64,000 nt of DNA, from positions 1 to 64,000 of the forward strand of contig NZ_NESG01000009.1 of assembly GCF_002778275.1 (NCBI RefSeq), read 5' to 3'. The position numbers were made by a program, and so were the translations under genes. This DNA is from Limnohabitans sp. G3-2 (GTDB lineage Bacteria; Pseudomonadota; Gammaproteobacteria; Burkholderiales; Burkholderiaceae_C). Below the pieces are notes generated by a model. It worked only from the letters and a program-made list of their open reading frames with translations, did not search any database and had not been told where the DNA came from. Position 1 is the stretch's first letter. Each line of letters begins with the position of its first letter. Positions 34,040-45,218 of the stretch are shown here, piece by piece.

Positions 34040-36153
34040 GCTTGTTGCTGCAAAGGGTGGCCGACACCTTGTCGCACCATGGTGCACTGGCCCAAGCGGT
34101 ACCGGGCTTTCAGCCTCGAGAGGGGCAAACCGACATGGCGATGGCCGTGACCCAGACCTTGGAGCAAGGCGGGCAGTTGGTCGTGGAAGCGGGCACGGGC
34201 GTGGGCAAGACCTATGCTTATTTGGTGCCGGTTTTGCTCAGTGGCCAGCGTGCCTTGGTGTCCACAGCCACCAAGGCCTTGCAGGACCAGTTGTTTTCAC
34301 GGGATATTCCACGCCTGGTCGAGGTACTGGGCCTGCCCATTCGGGTGGCCTTGCTCAAGGGCCGCTCCAATTACCTGTGTCTGCACCGCATGCAGCAAGC
34401 CCGCCACAGTGCCGAGTCGGCGCAACCGGGTGCGCAGCGGGCCCTGGCCAAAATTGAAAGCTGGTCCCAGTCCACCCGGACGGGGGACATGGCCGAGTTG
34501 ACGGGTTTGGACGAGCGCTCATCGTTGTGGCCCTTGGTCACCTCGACGCGCGACAACTGCTTGGGCTCGAGCTGCCCCAGCTACCGTGCTTGCCATGTGA
34601 ACCTGGCCCGAAAAGAGGCCATGGCGTCCGACGTGGTGGTCATCAACCACCACCTGTTTTTTGCCGACATGGCGGTGCGCGAATCCGGGGTGGCGGAGTT
34701 GCTCCCCACCGTGCGGGTGACGGTGTTTGACGAGGCGCATCAGCTCAACGAGATCGGCGTGAACTTCTTGGGCAAGCAATTGTCGACGGTGCAATTGCTG
34801 GAACTGTCCCGCGATGTGTTGGCCACTGGCTTGCAATTGGGCCGTGGCTTGGTGGATTGGCATGCATTGTCGGACGCACTGGAAAAAGCGTCCCGTGATT
34901 TGCGTTTGGCAGCAGGCCTGCACCGGGGATCGGTGCGTTTGCGCTGGACGCAGGACATGCCGGAAGGCGTTGAGCCAGAAGATTGGTCAAGCGCACTGGC
35001 GCAAGTGCTGCGGTCCTTAGGGCAGTTGCAAACGGGTTTGGACATGGTCACCGAGTTGGCCCCCGACTTCCAACGTTTGCATGAACGGGCCACCGAACTG
35101 GCCCAAAAAGCGCACCTGTTTTCCCAAGCCCCAGACCCTGAGGGGGTCCGTTGGGCCGAAGTCAGCGCGCAGCTGCGTTTGATGGAGTCGCCCTTGGACA
35201 TTGCCCAGGCCTTTTCGGCGCTCACGCGCCCAGTGCAGCCCAGGCCTGGCGACCAAGCCGAATCGCCTGCCAGCGATCCCGACTCCCTCGAAGCCTTGAT
35301 GGCCGGGGACCCCCGCCACGGCCCAGAGGACACGGCAGGGGCTGCTGCAGGGGTGGGCCAACGCGCCTGGATTTTCACATCGGCCACGCTCGGCGATGAG
35401 CCCAGTTTGCGCTGGTTCACCGAGCCTTGCGGCCTGTCCTCTGCACAGGTGATGCAAGTCAGCAGCCCCTTTGATTACGCGCAGCAAGCCGCCCTGTATG
35501 TGCCCGAGCATTTGCCCAAACCGGGTGACCCCGGCCATGCAGGGCATGTGGCGCAGCTGGTCGTGGAGGCGGTGCAGCTCTTGGGCGGCAGAACCTTGGT
35601 GCTGACCACCACCTTGAATGCCATGCGCAGCATTGGGGAATACCTGCAGACACGGCTGGACCCGGCTGCGAATGTGGAGGTCTTGGTGCAAGGTCAGAGC
35701 CCCAAGCGCCGCTTGATGGAGCGCTTCAGAGAGGGGGCAGGGGAGGGCCGCGCGGGCTGCGTGCTGGTTGCCTCGGCGTCATTTTGGGAAGGCTTTGATG
35801 TACCCGGTGAGGCCTTGCAACTGGTGGTCATCGACAAGCTGCCGTTTCCACCACCCGGCGATCCTTTGTTTGAGGCCAGAAGCCAACGCATCACCCGAGA
35901 GGGTCGCAGCGCCTTTGCCGACCATGCACTGCCAGAAGCGGCGGTGTCTCTCAAGCAGGGTGCAGGGCGTTTGATTCGCAGTGAAACCGACCGGGGTGTG
36001 CTGGTGGTGTGCGACACACGCTTGGCGACGATGTCCTATGGCCGCAGGTTGGTTCGAGGTTTGCCTGAAATGCGCCGATTGAGCGGGCATTCAGAATTTT
36101 TGGACACCTTGCGTCAGCTCACCACAGACGCCACCAAGGCGCCGCCTTTTTGA
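34036..36153 (+). CDS. DinG/YoaA-type ATP-dependent helicase
   Basis: XPD-like SF2 helicase of 705 aa. Walker A EAGTGVGKT, DEAH box VFDEAHQL and motif VI QGAGRLIRS are present. Cys residues in NYLCLHR and CLGSSCPSYRACHV are placed to bind a 4Fe-4S cluster. It resolves forked or R-loop DNA in relatives. TTG 34036 is chosen as start because AAGGAG precedes it by 5 nt and it forms a TTGA overlap with the DUF465 stop. The 3' end overlaps bamD tail to tail by 35 bp. Confidence 0.88.
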   Translation: MSLLLQRVADTLSHHGALAQAVPGFQPREGQTDMAMAVTQTLEQGGQLVVEAGTGVGKTYAYLVPVLLSGQRALVSTATKALQDQLFSRDIPRLVEVLGLPIRVALLKGRSNYLCLHRMQQARHSAESAQPGAQRALAKIESWSQSTRTGDMAELTGLDERSSLWPLVTSTRDNCLGSSCPSYRACHVNLARKEAMASDVVVINHHLFFADMAVRESGVAELLPTVRVTVFDEAHQLNEIGVNFLGKQLSTVQLLELSRDVLATGLQLGRGLVDWHALSDALEKASRDLRLAAGLHRGSVRLRWTQDMPEGVEPEDWSSALAQVLRSLGQLQTGLDMVTELAPDFQRLHERATELAQKAHLFSQAPDPEGVRWAEVSAQLRLMESPLDIAQAFSALTRPVQPRPGDQAESPASDPDSLEALMAGDPRHGPEDTAGAAAGVGQRAWIFTSATLGDEPSLRWFTEPCGLSSAQVMQVSSPFDYAQQAALYVPEHLPKPGDPGHAGHVAQLVVEAVQLLGGRTLVLTTTLNAMRSIGEYLQTRLDPAANVEVLVQGQSPKRRLMERFREGAGEGRAGCVLVASASFWEGFDVPGEALQLVVIDKLPFPPPGDPLFEARSQRITREGRSAFADHALPEAAVSLKQGAGRLIRSETDRGVLVVCDTRLATMSYGRRLVRGLPEMRRLSGHSEFLDTLRQLTTDATKAPPF

Positions 36154-36925
36154 AGCCGCCAAGTTTCTGAGGGTCTGACTTGGGGAAATTCTTGGCCAAA
36201 ACGCGTTGGGCATCGTCGCGCAAAGTGTTCATGCCCAAAGCGTCGTAAGAGCTCACCAAAATGGCCAAAGCCTCTTCGACAGCGGGCACACCTGGGTATT
36301 CTGAAATGGCTTGTTGGGCACGGTTGACCGCTGCGACATGCGCCCCGCGACTGGCGTAGTAGCGTGCCACGTGCACCTCGTACGAGGCCAGCGAGTTGAC
36401 GATGTACATCATGCGCTGGCGTGCTTCTGGGCTGTATTTGGAGTCGGGAAAGCGTGCCGTCAACTCTTTGAAGGACTCGTAAGAGGCTTTCGCCGCCATT
36501 TGGTCACGTTCGGACAAATCCTGCTGGGTCAAAAAGGAGAACAGTCCCAGGTTGTCGTTGAAATTGACCAAGCCCTTGAGGTAGAGGGCGTAGTCCAAAG
36601 CGGGGCTGGAGGGGTGCAAACGGATGAAGCGGTCCAAGGTGGCAATGGCCTGGATCTTGTCGCCGGTTTTGTACTGGGCAAATGCCTTGTCGATCTGGGC
36701 CTGCTGCGCCAAAACGGTACCCGCTGCGCGACCTTCGAGCTTTTCATAGAAGCCAATGGCTTTGTCCCATGCGCCAGAGTTGGCTTCGTCTCGCGCCTCG
36801 GCGTAGATTTTTTCGGGTGTCCAGCCTGCGGTGACGTCTTTGGCGGTGTTGGCGCAGCCCGACAAAAGCAGTCCGATTGCCAAAACCAGGCCAGCGGGAA
36901 CCGTCGATAATCTGAAGCTTCGCAT
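36119..36925 (-). CDS. bamD: Outer membrane assembly lipoprotein BamD
   Basis: Essential lipoprotein of the BAM complex that inserts beta-barrel proteins into the outer membrane; 268 aa. Lipobox LLSGC with Cys at about residue 25, then TPR repeats (WTPEKIYAEARDEANSGAWDKAI..., KYSPEARQRM...). ATG 36925 gives the canonical signal peptide. Divergent from rluD over 52 bp. Confidence 0.95.
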   Translation of the reverse strand: MRSFRLSTVPAGLVLAIGLLLSGCANTAKDVTAGWTPEKIYAEARDEANSGAWDKAIGFYEKLEGRAAGTVLAQQAQIDKAFAQYKTGDKIQAIATLDRFIRLHPSSPALDYALYLKGLVNFNDNLGLFSFLTQQDLSERDQMAAKASYESFKELTARFPDSKYSPEARQRMMYIVNSLASYEVHVARYYASRGAHVAAVNRAQQAISEYPGVPAVEEALAILVSSYDALGMNTLRDDAQRVLAKNFPKSDPQKLGGFKKAAPWWRLW

Positions 36926-36936
36926 CTGTGACACCC

Positions 36937-36964
36937 TTGAACTGTTAAACGCTTTGATTATATC
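36937..36964 (+). promoter_or_regulatory. Possible rluD promoter
   Basis: TTGAAC (36937-36942) and TATATC (36959-36964), spacing 16 bp, in the short divergent spacer with bamD. A start near 36971 would leave a very short leader. Confidence 0.35.
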
Positions 36965-36977
36965 GACCGACCCTGAA

Positions 36978-37970
36978 ATGAATGACCTTGCTGCCCTGAT
37001 GGACGAGGGTGAGCGTGCGCTCGAGGTGTCGGACGAGGAAGTGCGCACTCGCCAAGTGCCCATGGATCTGCATGGCCAGCGGCTGGACAAAGCGATGGCG
37101 CAAATGGTGCCCGAGTTCTCGCGCAGTTATTTGCAGCAGCTGATCGAGCAGGGGGATGCCCTGATCGACGGGCGTGTGGTGACCAAGGTGTCCACCAAAG
37201 TCCGCTTGGGGCATCAGGTGCAGGTCACATTGCGGGCCACGCCCCAGTCCCAGGCTTTTGTCCCGGAAGACTTGCCCATCGATGTGGTGTACGAAGATGC
37301 GCACCTGCGGGTGATCAACAAGCCTGCGGGTTTGGTGGTGCATCCTGCCCCTGGCAACTGGCGCGGTACCTTGCTCAACGGTTTGTTGGCCCTGGACCCT
37401 TTGGCCAAGGATGTGCCACGGGCAGGCATTGTTCACCGGCTGGACAAGGACACCAGCGGCCTGATGGTGGTGGCCCGTACCCGTCAAGCCATGGATGCGC
37501 TGGTTCAATTGATTGCGGCCCGCGAGGTCAAGCGCCAATACCTGGCCATTGCCCACAAACCTTGGACGGCGCCTTCGCCCACCACGGTGGAGGCGGCCAT
37601 TGGCCGTGACCCGGCCAACCGTTTGCGCATGGCCGTGGTCGATTTGACTTACCAGTCGGGCAAAGCGGCGGCGACGACCATCGAGGTGCTGGGCCAAAAC
37701 GCAATGGGCTGCTGGGTCCAGTGCACCTTGCACACGGGGCGCACGCACCAGATTCGGGTGCACATGGCGCACCTGGGCCATCCCTTGTTGGCCGATGCCG
37801 TGTACGGCGGTGCCAAGGCGGCCGGAATGGCGCGCCAGGCCTTGCACGCTTGGCACTTGGCCTTTGTCCACCCGATCACCGGGCAAGCCATCGACCTTCG
37901 TTCCGAATTGCCCCTGGACATGGTTCAGGCCCTTGCCGATTGGGGCCTCAGCTACAATCCACCACGCTAG
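36978..37970 (+). CDS. rluD: 23S rRNA pseudouridine synthase RluD
   Basis: Makes pseudouridines 1911/1915/1917 in helix 69 of 23S rRNA. Product of 330 aa: N-terminal S4 domain (LDKAMAQMVPEFSRSYLQQLI), then the catalytic domain with HRLDKDTSGLMVVA, where the Asp is the catalytic residue, and GRTHQIRVHMAHLGHPLLAD. ATG 36978 is preferred; the frame upstream is antisense to bamD. Confidence 0.93.
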   Translation: MNDLAALMDEGERALEVSDEEVRTRQVPMDLHGQRLDKAMAQMVPEFSRSYLQQLIEQGDALIDGRVVTKVSTKVRLGHQVQVTLRATPQSQAFVPEDLPIDVVYEDAHLRVINKPAGLVVHPAPGNWRGTLLNGLLALDPLAKDVPRAGIVHRLDKDTSGLMVVARTRQAMDALVQLIAAREVKRQYLAIAHKPWTAPSPTTVEAAIGRDPANRLRMAVVDLTYQSGKAAATTIEVLGQNAMGCWVQCTLHTGRTHQIRVHMAHLGHPLLADAVYGGAKAAGMARQALHAWHLAFVHPITGQAIDLRSELPLDMVQALADWGLSYNPPR

Positions 37971-37993
37971 AGCGCACCGAGCTTCTGGCCATT

Positions 37994-38036
37994 CGACGCC
38001 GTGAGGCATCATTCCGACGCCGTGAGGCGTCTTCTT
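37994..38036 (+). terminator. Tandem hairpin sequence after rluD
   Basis: CGACGCCGTGAGGC occurs at 37994-38007 and again at 38015-38028. The second copy forms a perfect GACGCC-GTGA-GGCGTC stem-loop (38016-38031) followed by TTCTT. Possibly a weak terminator before scpB. Confidence 0.45.
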
Positions 38037-38051
38037 CCGAAAGACTGACAC

Positions 38052-38738
38052 ATGAACACGGCGCAAGCCCAACGTGTCCTGGAAACGGCCTTGCTCACAG
38101 CGGGCCAGCCTTTGTCAATGCGCGACATGCGCGTGCTGTTTGACGATGCGCTCGGGGCCGACACTTTGCGGCAAATGCTGCAAGACCTGCAACTCGAGTG
38201 GGCCCAAAAAGGCCTGGAGTTGATCCGTGTGGCCAGTGGCTGGCGGTTCCAAAGCCGCCCTGAACTGCGCACTTACCTCGACCGACTGCACCCCGAAAAG
38301 CCCCCCAAATACACCCGCGCGGTGTTGGAAACCCTGGCCATCATTGCCTACCGCCAGCCGGTGACACGGGGTGACATGGAAGACATTCGCGGTGTGACCA
38401 TCAACTCTCAAATCCTCAAGCAATTGGAGGACCGGGGTTGGGTCGAGGTCATCGGCCACCGTGAAACGGTGGGCCGTCCGGGCTTGTATGCCACGACGCG
38501 TCAATTCCTGGACGATTTGGGATTGGCCGCCCTGGACCAGTTGCCCATGTTGTCCCAAGTCGATGGCCAAAGCACGGCTTTGTCGGGCTTGGTGGACGCC
38601 ATGCCCGTTCAGCCCTCCTTGTCGCTCGAAGACGCCATCAACGCTTTGCCTTTTGAAATGCCCATCGTGGCGGACTCTGAAGACCCTCTTAACCCTCTCG
38701 ACAGCCCGCTGCAAGGCGAAGAGTCCGCCTCATCATGA
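38052..38738 (+). CDS. scpB: Segregation and condensation protein B
   Basis: Winged-helix subunit of the SMC-ScpAB condensin; 228 aa. Two winged helices: [17 protein letters not shown] and the conserved [25 protein letters not shown] region with [14 protein letters not shown]. ScpA is not in this window. Its stop overlaps the rluB start (ATGA). Confidence 0.93.
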   Translation: MNTAQAQRVLETALLTAGQPLSMRDMRVLFDDALGADTLRQMLQDLQLEWAQKGLELIRVASGWRFQSRPELRTYLDRLHPEKPPKYTRAVLETLAIIAYRQPVTRGDMEDIRGVTINSQILKQLEDRGWVEVIGHRETVGRPGLYATTRQFLDDLGLAALDQLPMLSQVDGQSTALSGLVDAMPVQPSLSLEDAINALPFEMPIVADSEDPLNPLDSPLQGEESASS

Positions 38739-39946
38739 ACAAGCCTTCTCAAGACGACAGCCGCTCGTCCAAACCCCCAACGAGCCCGCGTCCTGCGCCT
38801 CAAGCCCGTTCCTCCCTGCCGGTTGAGCCCGGCGAATCCATTTACAAAGCGATTGCTTTGGCCGATGTCGTGTCTGGCCAGTTTGACAACGAAGAGGCGA
38901 GCGAAGATCTGAGCGCCGATTTGGGCAAACGTGTTCTCGCGCCCCAAACCGACTCGCCCAAGCTGCACAAAGTGCTGGCCCAAGCGGGCATGGGTTCGCG
39001 CCTCGAGATGGAAAAGCTGATCGCTGAGGGCCGCATCATGGTCAACAACGAGGCGGCGCACGTGGGACAGCGCGTCCAATATGGCGACCAAATCAAGGTC
39101 AACGGCAAACCGATCCACATCCGCATCGATCCTCCGCCAGCACGGGTGATCGCTTACCACAAGCCTGCGGGTGAGATCGTCAGCCACGACGACCCGCAAA
39201 ACCGCCCCTCTGTTTTTCGCAAATTGCCGCGCCTGCAAAACGGCAAATGGCAGTCGGTGGGCCGTTTGGACTTGAACACAGAAGGTTTGCTGTTGTTCAC
39301 CAGCTCGGGCGAGTTGGCCAACCAGTTGATGCACCCGCGTTTTGGTCTGGAGCGCGAGTACGCGGTGCGCGTGCTGGGGGCTTTGAGCAAGGACGAAAAG
39401 CAAAAGCTGCTCGATGGCGTCAACCTGGACGACGGACCTGCCCAATTCGGCTCCATCGAAGACGGCGGCGGTGAGGGCTCGAACTGCTGGTACCGCGTGA
39501 CCATTTCCGAAGGCCGAAACCGAGAAGTCCGTCGCATGATGGAATCGGTGGGCCACGCGGTCAGCCGCCTCATCCGCATTCGCTATGGCGCCATGGTCTT
39601 GCCGCATGGCTTGCGCCGAGGGGCTTGGCTGGAGCTCGATGAGTCAGACATCCGCGCCTTGATGCGCGCCGCAGGCACTTTGGACCGCACCAGAGCCCCT
39701 GTGCCCCGTCCCGTTTCCAGAACCGACCGCAACGACCGCCGCCCCCGCACGGGGGGGCAGGGCAGGGCGGGCACCGCATTGCCGCGAGCCAAACCTGCGG
39801 CCAAGCCCAACCAAGCCCCGGGTGGGTCGGGCCTGCATGCCAAGTCGGACGCGCCCAAGAGCGAGGCCAAATACATTGGCGCCGAAAGCTTTAACCGCCT
39901 CAAAAAGGCTCCGGGCGGCACGGGCCGAGGCGGGCGCAGCCGTTGA
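38735..39946 (+). CDS. rluB: 23S rRNA pseudouridine synthase RluB
   Basis: Product of 403 aa. An S4 domain ([21 protein letters not shown]) is followed by the RsuA/RluB catalytic domain with [17 protein letters not shown] (catalytic Asp) and [15 protein letters not shown]. Makes pseudouridine 2605 in relatives. The C-terminal 90 residues are a disordered Arg/Gly/Pro-rich tail common in Burkholderiales RluB. Confidence 0.9.
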   Translation: MNKPSQDDSRSSKPPTSPRPAPQARSSLPVEPGESIYKAIALADVVSGQFDNEEASEDLSADLGKRVLAPQTDSPKLHKVLAQAGMGSRLEMEKLIAEGRIMVNNEAAHVGQRVQYGDQIKVNGKPIHIRIDPPPARVIAYHKPAGEIVSHDDPQNRPSVFRKLPRLQNGKWQSVGRLDLNTEGLLLFTSSGELANQLMHPRFGLEREYAVRVLGALSKDEKQKLLDGVNLDDGPAQFGSIEDGGGEGSNCWYRVTISEGRNREVRRMMESVGHAVSRLIRIRYGAMVLPHGLRRGAWLELDESDIRALMRAAGTLDRTRAPVPRPVSRTDRNDRRPRTGGQGRAGTALPRAKPAAKPNQAPGGSGLHAKSDAPKSEAKYIGAESFNRLKKAPGGTGRGGRSR

Positions 39947-40095
39947 CGGCGGCTTGGCCAGCGAGGCAGCGTTCTGGCCCTTTCCCCTGTGGGTTCATCG
40001 CTCTCAGGGGGGTAAACCCGCTTCGCAGCGGTTAGAATAGTGAACTTTGCCGCAGGGCAAAATTGGATTAAAAATACTTTGTAATAGGAAAAACC

Positions 40096-40521
40096 ATGGC
40101 CATCGAACGCACTCTCTCCATCATCAAGCCAGACGCTGTCGCCAAAAACGTCATCGGTCAAATTTACGCTCGTTTTGAAGCAGCAGGCCTGAAGGTTGTG
40201 GCCGCCAAAATGGTTCACCTCTCGCGCGGCGAAGCCGAGCAGTTTTATGGTGTGCACAAGGCACGTCCTTTCTTCAAGGACCTGGTTGACTTCATGATTT
40301 CCGGCCCTGTGATGATTCAAGCCCTTGAAGGCGAGAACGCCATCGCCAAAAACCGCGACCTGATGGGTGCCACCGATCCCAAGAAAGCCGACGCTGGCAC
40401 GATCCGCGCCGACTTCGCTGACAGCATCGACGCCAACGCCGTGCACGGCTCTGACGCCCCTGAAACCGCTGCTGTGGAAATCGCTTTCTTCTTTGCTGGC
40501 TTGAACGTTTACGCACGCTGA
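40096..40521 (+). CDS. ndk: Nucleoside diphosphate kinase
   Basis: Balances NTP pools by transferring the gamma-phosphate through a phospho-His. Product of 141 aa, normal. [12 protein letters not shown] at the N-terminus and [12 protein letters not shown] with the active-site His are present. Its start is preceded by a 149-bp AT-richer spacer that probably holds the promoter. Confidence 0.97.
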   Translation: MAIERTLSIIKPDAVAKNVIGQIYARFEAAGLKVVAAKMVHLSRGEAEQFYGVHKARPFFKDLVDFMISGPVMIQALEGENAIAKNRDLMGATDPKKADAGTIRADFADSIDANAVHGSDAPETAAVEIAFFFAGLNVYAR

Positions 40522-40554
40522 TTGCGTTGCGGCCCTAGCCCGTCCCAGCCCCCC

Positions 40555-41724
40555 ATGACGGCCAACCTTCTCGAATTTGATCTGGATGGTTTGGCCGTTT
40601 TTTGCGAGGGCCTGGGCGAAAAGCGCTTCAGGGCCACCCAGTTGTTCCGCTGGATTCACCAGCGGGGCGCTGCGGATTTCGATCAAATGAGCGACTTGGC
40701 CAAGTCTCTGCGCCAAAAGCTCCAGGTTCATGCGCTCATTTCGGCGCTGCCTGTCATCAGTCAACACATCTCGACCGACGGCACCATCAAATGGCTGTTC
40801 GATGTCGGCGATGGCAATGCCATCGAATCGGTCTTCATCCCGGAAGACGACCGTGGCACTTTGTGCATCTCCTCTCAAGCCGGTTGCGCCGTGGGCTGTC
40901 GTTTTTGCTCCACCGGACACCAAGGGTTCAGCCGCAACCTCACCACCGGTGAGATCCTCGCGCAGCTGTGGTTTGCCGAGCATTTTTTGCGCAAACACCT
41001 GAACACGCCAGACCGCGTCATCTCCAACGTCGTGATGATGGGCATGGGTGAGCCGCTGCAAAACTATTCGGTGCTGGTGCCCGCTTTGCGCGCCATGCTC
41101 GATGACCATGGTTATGGCCTCTCGCGCCGACGTGTGACGGTTTCCACCTCGGGCGTGGTGCCCATGATGGCGCGTCTCTCGGGCGATTGTCCGGTGGCTT
41201 TGGCGGTCTCCTTGCACGCCCCCAACGATGCGCTGCGCGACAACCTGGTGCCGCTCAACCGCAAATACCCGCTCGACGAACTCATGCAGGCATGCATTGG
41301 CTATTTGGCCCACGCGCCACGGGACTTCATCACCTTTGAATACTGCATGCTCGACGGCGTGAACGACCAGCCTGAGCATGCCAGCCAATTGATTGACCTG
41401 GTCCAAAAGCATGCCCGCCAGGGTTTGCGTTGCAAGTTCAACCTCATCCCTTTCAACCCATTTCCCGCATCGGGTTTGCTCCGATCGCCCCAGGCCCGGG
41501 TGCAGGCGTTTGCCAAACAACTGCAAGACGCGGGTTTGGTGACCACGGTGCGCAAAACCCGGGGTGATGACATCGACGCGGCCTGTGGCCAATTGGCCGG
41601 TGACGTGAAAGACCGCACGCAGGTGCAAAGCCGCATGGCCCAGCAACGCACCATTCGCTGGGTGCCTGTCGGTCACGCGCCGGCGTCTTCCTCTTTTATG
41701 GTCCAGGAGTCTGGTGATGACTGA
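40555..41724 (+). CDS. rlmN: Dual-specificity RNA methyltransferase RlmN
   Basis: Radical SAM enzyme that methylates C2 of A2503 in 23S rRNA and A37 in tRNA; 389 aa. The cluster motif CAVGCRFC is intact, with GMGEPLQNY and the [10 protein letters not shown] region. The C-terminal methyl-carrying Cys is in [12 protein letters not shown] 40555 is chosen over the frame opening right after ndk. Confidence 0.95.
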   Translation: MTANLLEFDLDGLAVFCEGLGEKRFRATQLFRWIHQRGAADFDQMSDLAKSLRQKLQVHALISALPVISQHISTDGTIKWLFDVGDGNAIESVFIPEDDRGTLCISSQAGCAVGCRFCSTGHQGFSRNLTTGEILAQLWFAEHFLRKHLNTPDRVISNVVMMGMGEPLQNYSVLVPALRAMLDDHGYGLSRRRVTVSTSGVVPMMARLSGDCPVALAVSLHAPNDALRDNLVPLNRKYPLDELMQACIGYLAHAPRDFITFEYCMLDGVNDQPEHASQLIDLVQKHARQGLRCKFNLIPFNPFPASGLLRSPQARVQAFAKQLQDAGLVTTVRKTRGDDIDAACGQLAGDVKDRTQVQSRMAQQRTIRWVPVGHAPASSSFMVQESGDD

Positions 41725-42574
41725 GCACACACAAGCTGACAAAGCGCCAGCTGCCACAACGGCGGGCGGACTGTTGAAGGCGGCACGGCAAGCTGCGGGC
41801 GTCCATTTGGCGGTTTTGTCGGTGAATCTGAAGGTGCCTGTGCGTCAGTTGGAGTCTTTAGAGGCCGATCAATACATGGCCGATCAAAGCCCTGTTTTCG
41901 CCCGCGGCTTGGCGGCCAGTGTGTGCCGTCACTTGCGAGTGGACTCGGCCCCCATTTTGGCCTTGATGCCCATGTCCTCGAATTATCTGGAGTCCACTGG
42001 CGCTGTGCGTCAGGCTTTGATGGCGCCCGCAGATTTGGGCAGCATGCGCCGATCACGCCTGGGCGCATCCCGTCAAACTTGGTGGATGGCCACGGGCATG
42101 TTGGTCTTGATTGCAGCTTTGATCTGGTTGCCCCATCCTGCGCACTGGGCCTGGTTGGACGCCTTGCGTCCTGCGGTCTCTGCACCCGAGCCCGCTGCAG
42201 CAGCCCCCGCAGTGGCCGCCGGCATGGTGCTGGAGCCTGTCAGCCCAGCTTCTGCGGCGGTGGGTGCCCCTGCGCAGGAGCCGCCCCCTGTTGCGGCCCT
42301 GACGCCGGCCAACTTGCCGCCTGCCGTCGCCTTGCCATCCGAGTTGGTGTTTTCTGCCCAAAACACGAGTTGGGTCGAAGTTCGGGATGCGCAGAAACAG
42401 CTGATCTGGAACGGCGTATTGAACGCAGGTGATCTCAAGCGTTTGCCTGTGGCCTTCCCGGTTTCTGTGGTGGTCGGGCGATCAGATGCTGTCCAATTGA
42501 GCGTCCAGGGTCAGCCCTTTGACCTGAAGCCGCACACACAAGTCAACACGGCCCGATTTGAGGTGAAACCATGA
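41717..42574 (+). CDS. rodZ: RodZ-like cytoskeletal/HTH membrane protein
   Basis: Product of 285 aa. A cytoplasmic helix-turn-helix ([19 protein letters not shown]... to about residue 75) is followed by one transmembrane helix ([15 protein letters not shown], about 120-135), an Ala/Pro-rich periplasmic linker and a beta-rich DUF4115 domain ([18 protein letters not shown]). RodZ links MreB to the cell wall machinery. AGGAG is 7 nt before ATG 41717. It overlaps rlmN and ispG. Confidence 0.87.
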   Translation: MTEHTQADKAPAATTAGGLLKAARQAAGVHLAVLSVNLKVPVRQLESLEADQYMADQSPVFARGLAASVCRHLRVDSAPILALMPMSSNYLESTGAVRQALMAPADLGSMRRSRLGASRQTWWMATGMLVLIAALIWLPHPAHWAWLDALRPAVSAPEPAAAAPAVAAGMVLEPVSPASAAVGAPAQEPPPVAALTPANLPPAVALPSELVFSAQNTSWVEVRDAQKQLIWNGVLNAGDLKRLPVAFPVSVVVGRSDAVQLSVQGQPFDLKPHTQVNTARFEVKP

Positions 42575-43860
42575 GCGCAAACACCCCCCCGATTTTGCCC
42601 AGTGCCATTGCCATCGCTGTGCCCACCTTGCGCCAAAGTCGCCAGTCCAAAGTGGTCTGGGGTTCGCGTGTGGTCACCGTCGGCGGCGGCGCCCCGGTGC
42701 GTGTTCAGTCCATGACCAACACGGACACGGTGGACGTGATCGGCACCGCCATTCAGGTCAAAGAACTGGCCATTGCCGGCTCTGAGATGGTGCGCATCAC
42801 GGTCAACACGCCCGAAGCTGCCCAAGCTGTGCCGCATATCCGTGACCAGCTCGACAAAATGGGCATCGACGTGCCCCTGATCGGCGACTTCCATTACAAC
42901 GGCCACCGCTTGCTGACCGACTACCCGGCGTGCGCCGAAGCGCTGTCCAAGTACCGCATCAATCCCGGCAATGTGGGCAAGGGCGACAAACGCGATGTGC
43001 AGTTCGGTCAGATGATCGAAGCGGCCATGCGCTGGAACAAAGCCATCCGCATTGGTGTGAACTGGGGCAGCTTGGACCAGGAGTTGTTGGCCGATCTGAT
43101 GGACGCCAACAGCCAACGCGCCCAGCCCTGGGAAGCGCGTCAGGTCATGTACGAGGCCTTGATCTCGTCGGCCATCTCGTCGGCCCAGCGTGCCGAAGCC
43201 ATGGGCCTGAATGGTGACCAAATCGCTTTGTCGTGCAAAGTCTCGGGCGTGCAGGATTTGATTTCGGTTTACCGCGAATTGGGTCGCCGCACCGACTACG
43301 CCTTGCACTTGGGCCTGACCGAAGCGGGCATGGGCACCAAAGGCACCGTGGCTTCTGCAGCCGCCTTGTCTGTGTTGTTGCAAGAAGGCATTGGCGACAC
43401 CATCCGCGTCTCGCTCACGCCCCAGCCGGGTGAAGCCCGCACCCAAGAGGTGGTGATCGCGTCCGAGATTTTGCAGTCACTGGGTTTGCGCATTTTTGTG
43501 CCCAGCGTGACCGCTTGCCCAGGCTGCGGCCGCACCACCAGCAGCACCTTTCAGGAGCTGGCCAAACAGATCGACGACTTTTTGCGCGCCCAAATGCCGG
43601 TGTGGCGCGTTCGCTACCCTGGTGTGGAAAACCTCAAGGTGGCAGTGATGGGCTGCATCGTGAACGGTCCCGGCGAGAGCAAACATGCCGACATCGGCAT
43701 CAGCTTGCCCGGAACGGGCGAAGCCCCTGCGGCCCCTGTCTTCATCGATGGTGAAAAACGCCTGACTTTGCGCGGCGAAGGCATTGCGCAAGAATTCCAG
43801 GTGCTGGTTGAAAACTACATTGAGAACCGCTTCGGTTCCGGATCTGCTGAGAAAAAATGA
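42571..43860 (+). CDS. ispG: 4-hydroxy-3-methylbut-2-enyl diphosphate synthase
   Basis: Iron-sulfur enzyme of the MEP isoprenoid pathway; 429 aa. N-terminal TIM-barrel ([11 protein letters not shown]), and C-terminal cluster ligands in CPGCGRTT and [10 protein letters not shown]. The family insertion usual in beta- and gamma-proteobacteria is present. ATGA overlaps on both sides link rodZ, ispG and hisS. Confidence 0.96.
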   Translation: MSANTPPILPSAIAIAVPTLRQSRQSKVVWGSRVVTVGGGAPVRVQSMTNTDTVDVIGTAIQVKELAIAGSEMVRITVNTPEAAQAVPHIRDQLDKMGIDVPLIGDFHYNGHRLLTDYPACAEALSKYRINPGNVGKGDKRDVQFGQMIEAAMRWNKAIRIGVNWGSLDQELLADLMDANSQRAQPWEARQVMYEALISSAISSAQRAEAMGLNGDQIALSCKVSGVQDLISVYRELGRRTDYALHLGLTEAGMGTKGTVASAAALSVLLQEGIGDTIRVSLTPQPGEARTQEVVIASEILQSLGLRIFVPSVTACPGCGRTTSSTFQELAKQIDDFLRAQMPVWRVRYPGVENLKVAVMGCIVNGPGESKHADIGISLPGTGEAPAAPVFIDGEKRLTLRGEGIAQEFQVLVENYIENRFGSGSAEKK

Positions 43861-45194
43861 GCGAGTCGCTGAAAGAAAACACCGCCAAACCTGAAAAAAC
43901 GGCCAAAGCCCAGAAGCTGGTGGGCGTCAAGGGCATGAACGACATCTTGCCGCCTGATTCGGCGCGTTGGGAATGGCTGGAGGGCCAGGTGCGCGCTTTG
44001 ATGGCCCGCTACGCCTACCGCAATGTTCGCCTGCCCATCGTCGAGCCCACCGCTTTGTTTGTGCGCGGCTTGGGCGAGGTGACCGACATCGTCGAAAAAG
44101 AGATGTACTCTTTTGAAGACCGCTTGAACGGTGAGCAGCTGACCCTGCGCCCCGAAGGCACGGCCGGTCTGGTGCGTTCCGTGGTGGAGCACAACCTGCT
44201 GTACGAAGGCGGCAAGCGCCTGTATTACATGGGCCCCATGTTCCGCCATGAGCGCCCGCAGCGCGGCCGCTACCGCCAGTTTCACCAGATCGGCGCCGAG
44301 GTGCTGGGCTTTGGTGGCCCCGAGGTCGACGCCGAATTGATTTTGCTGGCCAGCGACTTGTGGAAGGTCTTGGGCCTGAAAGACGTTCGTCTGGAACTCA
44401 ACAGCCTGGGACAACCGGCCGAGCGCCAAGCCCACCGAAGCGCGCTGATTGCCCACCTGGAGCAACACAGCGATGTGCTCGACGAAGAGGCCAAGCGCCG
44501 CTTGCACAGCAACCCGCTGCGCATTCTGGACACCAAAAACCCGGCCATGCAAAGTGTGGTCGACTCCGCGCCCCGGTTGCTCGACTTTTTGGGGGAGGCC
44601 TCTTTGGCCCACTTCAACGCGGTCAAGGCGATTTTGGAAGCCAACGGCGTGGCCTACAGCATCAACCCGCGCTTGGTGCGCGGCATGGATTACTACAACC
44701 TCACGGTGTTCGAATTCATCACCACCAGCCTGGGCTCGCAAGGCACCATCTGCGGCGGTGGCCGGTATGACTACCTGATTGAGCAGGTCGGCGGCAAGCC
44801 CGCGCCTGCCGTCGGTTGGGCATTGGGCGTCGAGCGCGTGCTCGAGCTCATCAAAGAGCAGGGCGAATCCTTGCCCGATTTGGCGCCCGATGTGTACGCC
44901 ATCATTCCCGAGACCACGGCCTTGCCCTTGGCCATGCAGGTGCTGCAAACTTTGCGCGCCTGTGGCGTCTCGGCGCAAATGCACGCCGGCTCTGGCGATG
45001 GCATGGGCAGCATGAAGTCCCAATTCAAAAAGGCCGATGGCTCGGGTGCACGTTTTGCCCTCGTGTTCGGGGCCGAAGAACTGGCCTTGGGACAGGTGGC
45101 CGTCAAATCCCTGCGCGACGGGGCGGGCGCGCAACGCACCGAGTCTTTGAGCACGGTGTCCGAATGGGCCCACAGCCTACAATCTCCGCTTTGA
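43857..45194 (+). CDS. hisS: Histidyl-tRNA synthetase
   Basis: Class II aminoacyl-tRNA synthetase; 445 aa. Motif 2 [18 protein letters not shown], the histidine-specific motif [13 protein letters not shown] and C-terminal motif 3 [10 protein letters not shown] are visible, followed by an anticodon-binding domain. It starts in an ATGA overlap with ispG. Confidence 0.96.
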   Translation: MSESLKENTAKPEKTAKAQKLVGVKGMNDILPPDSARWEWLEGQVRALMARYAYRNVRLPIVEPTALFVRGLGEVTDIVEKEMYSFEDRLNGEQLTLRPEGTAGLVRSVVEHNLLYEGGKRLYYMGPMFRHERPQRGRYRQFHQIGAEVLGFGGPEVDAELILLASDLWKVLGLKDVRLELNSLGQPAERQAHRSALIAHLEQHSDVLDEEAKRRLHSNPLRILDTKNPAMQSVVDSAPRLLDFLGEASLAHFNAVKAILEANGVAYSINPRLVRGMDYYNLTVFEFITTSLGSQGTICGGGRYDYLIEQVGGKPAPAVGWALGVERVLELIKEQGESLPDLAPDVYAIIPETTALPLAMQVLQTLRACGVSAQMHAGSGDGMGSMKSQFKKADGSGARFALVFGAEELALGQVAVKSLRDGAGAQRTESLSTVSEWAHSLQSPL

Positions 45195-45218
45195 AGCGCA
45201 ATCAGCATTAAATACACC

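Noticed and set aside
37994..38031. Two copies of CGACGCCGTGAGGC considered as a CRISPR remnant
   Set aside because: Only two short copies, no spacers and no cas genes; better read as hairpin or terminator sequence.
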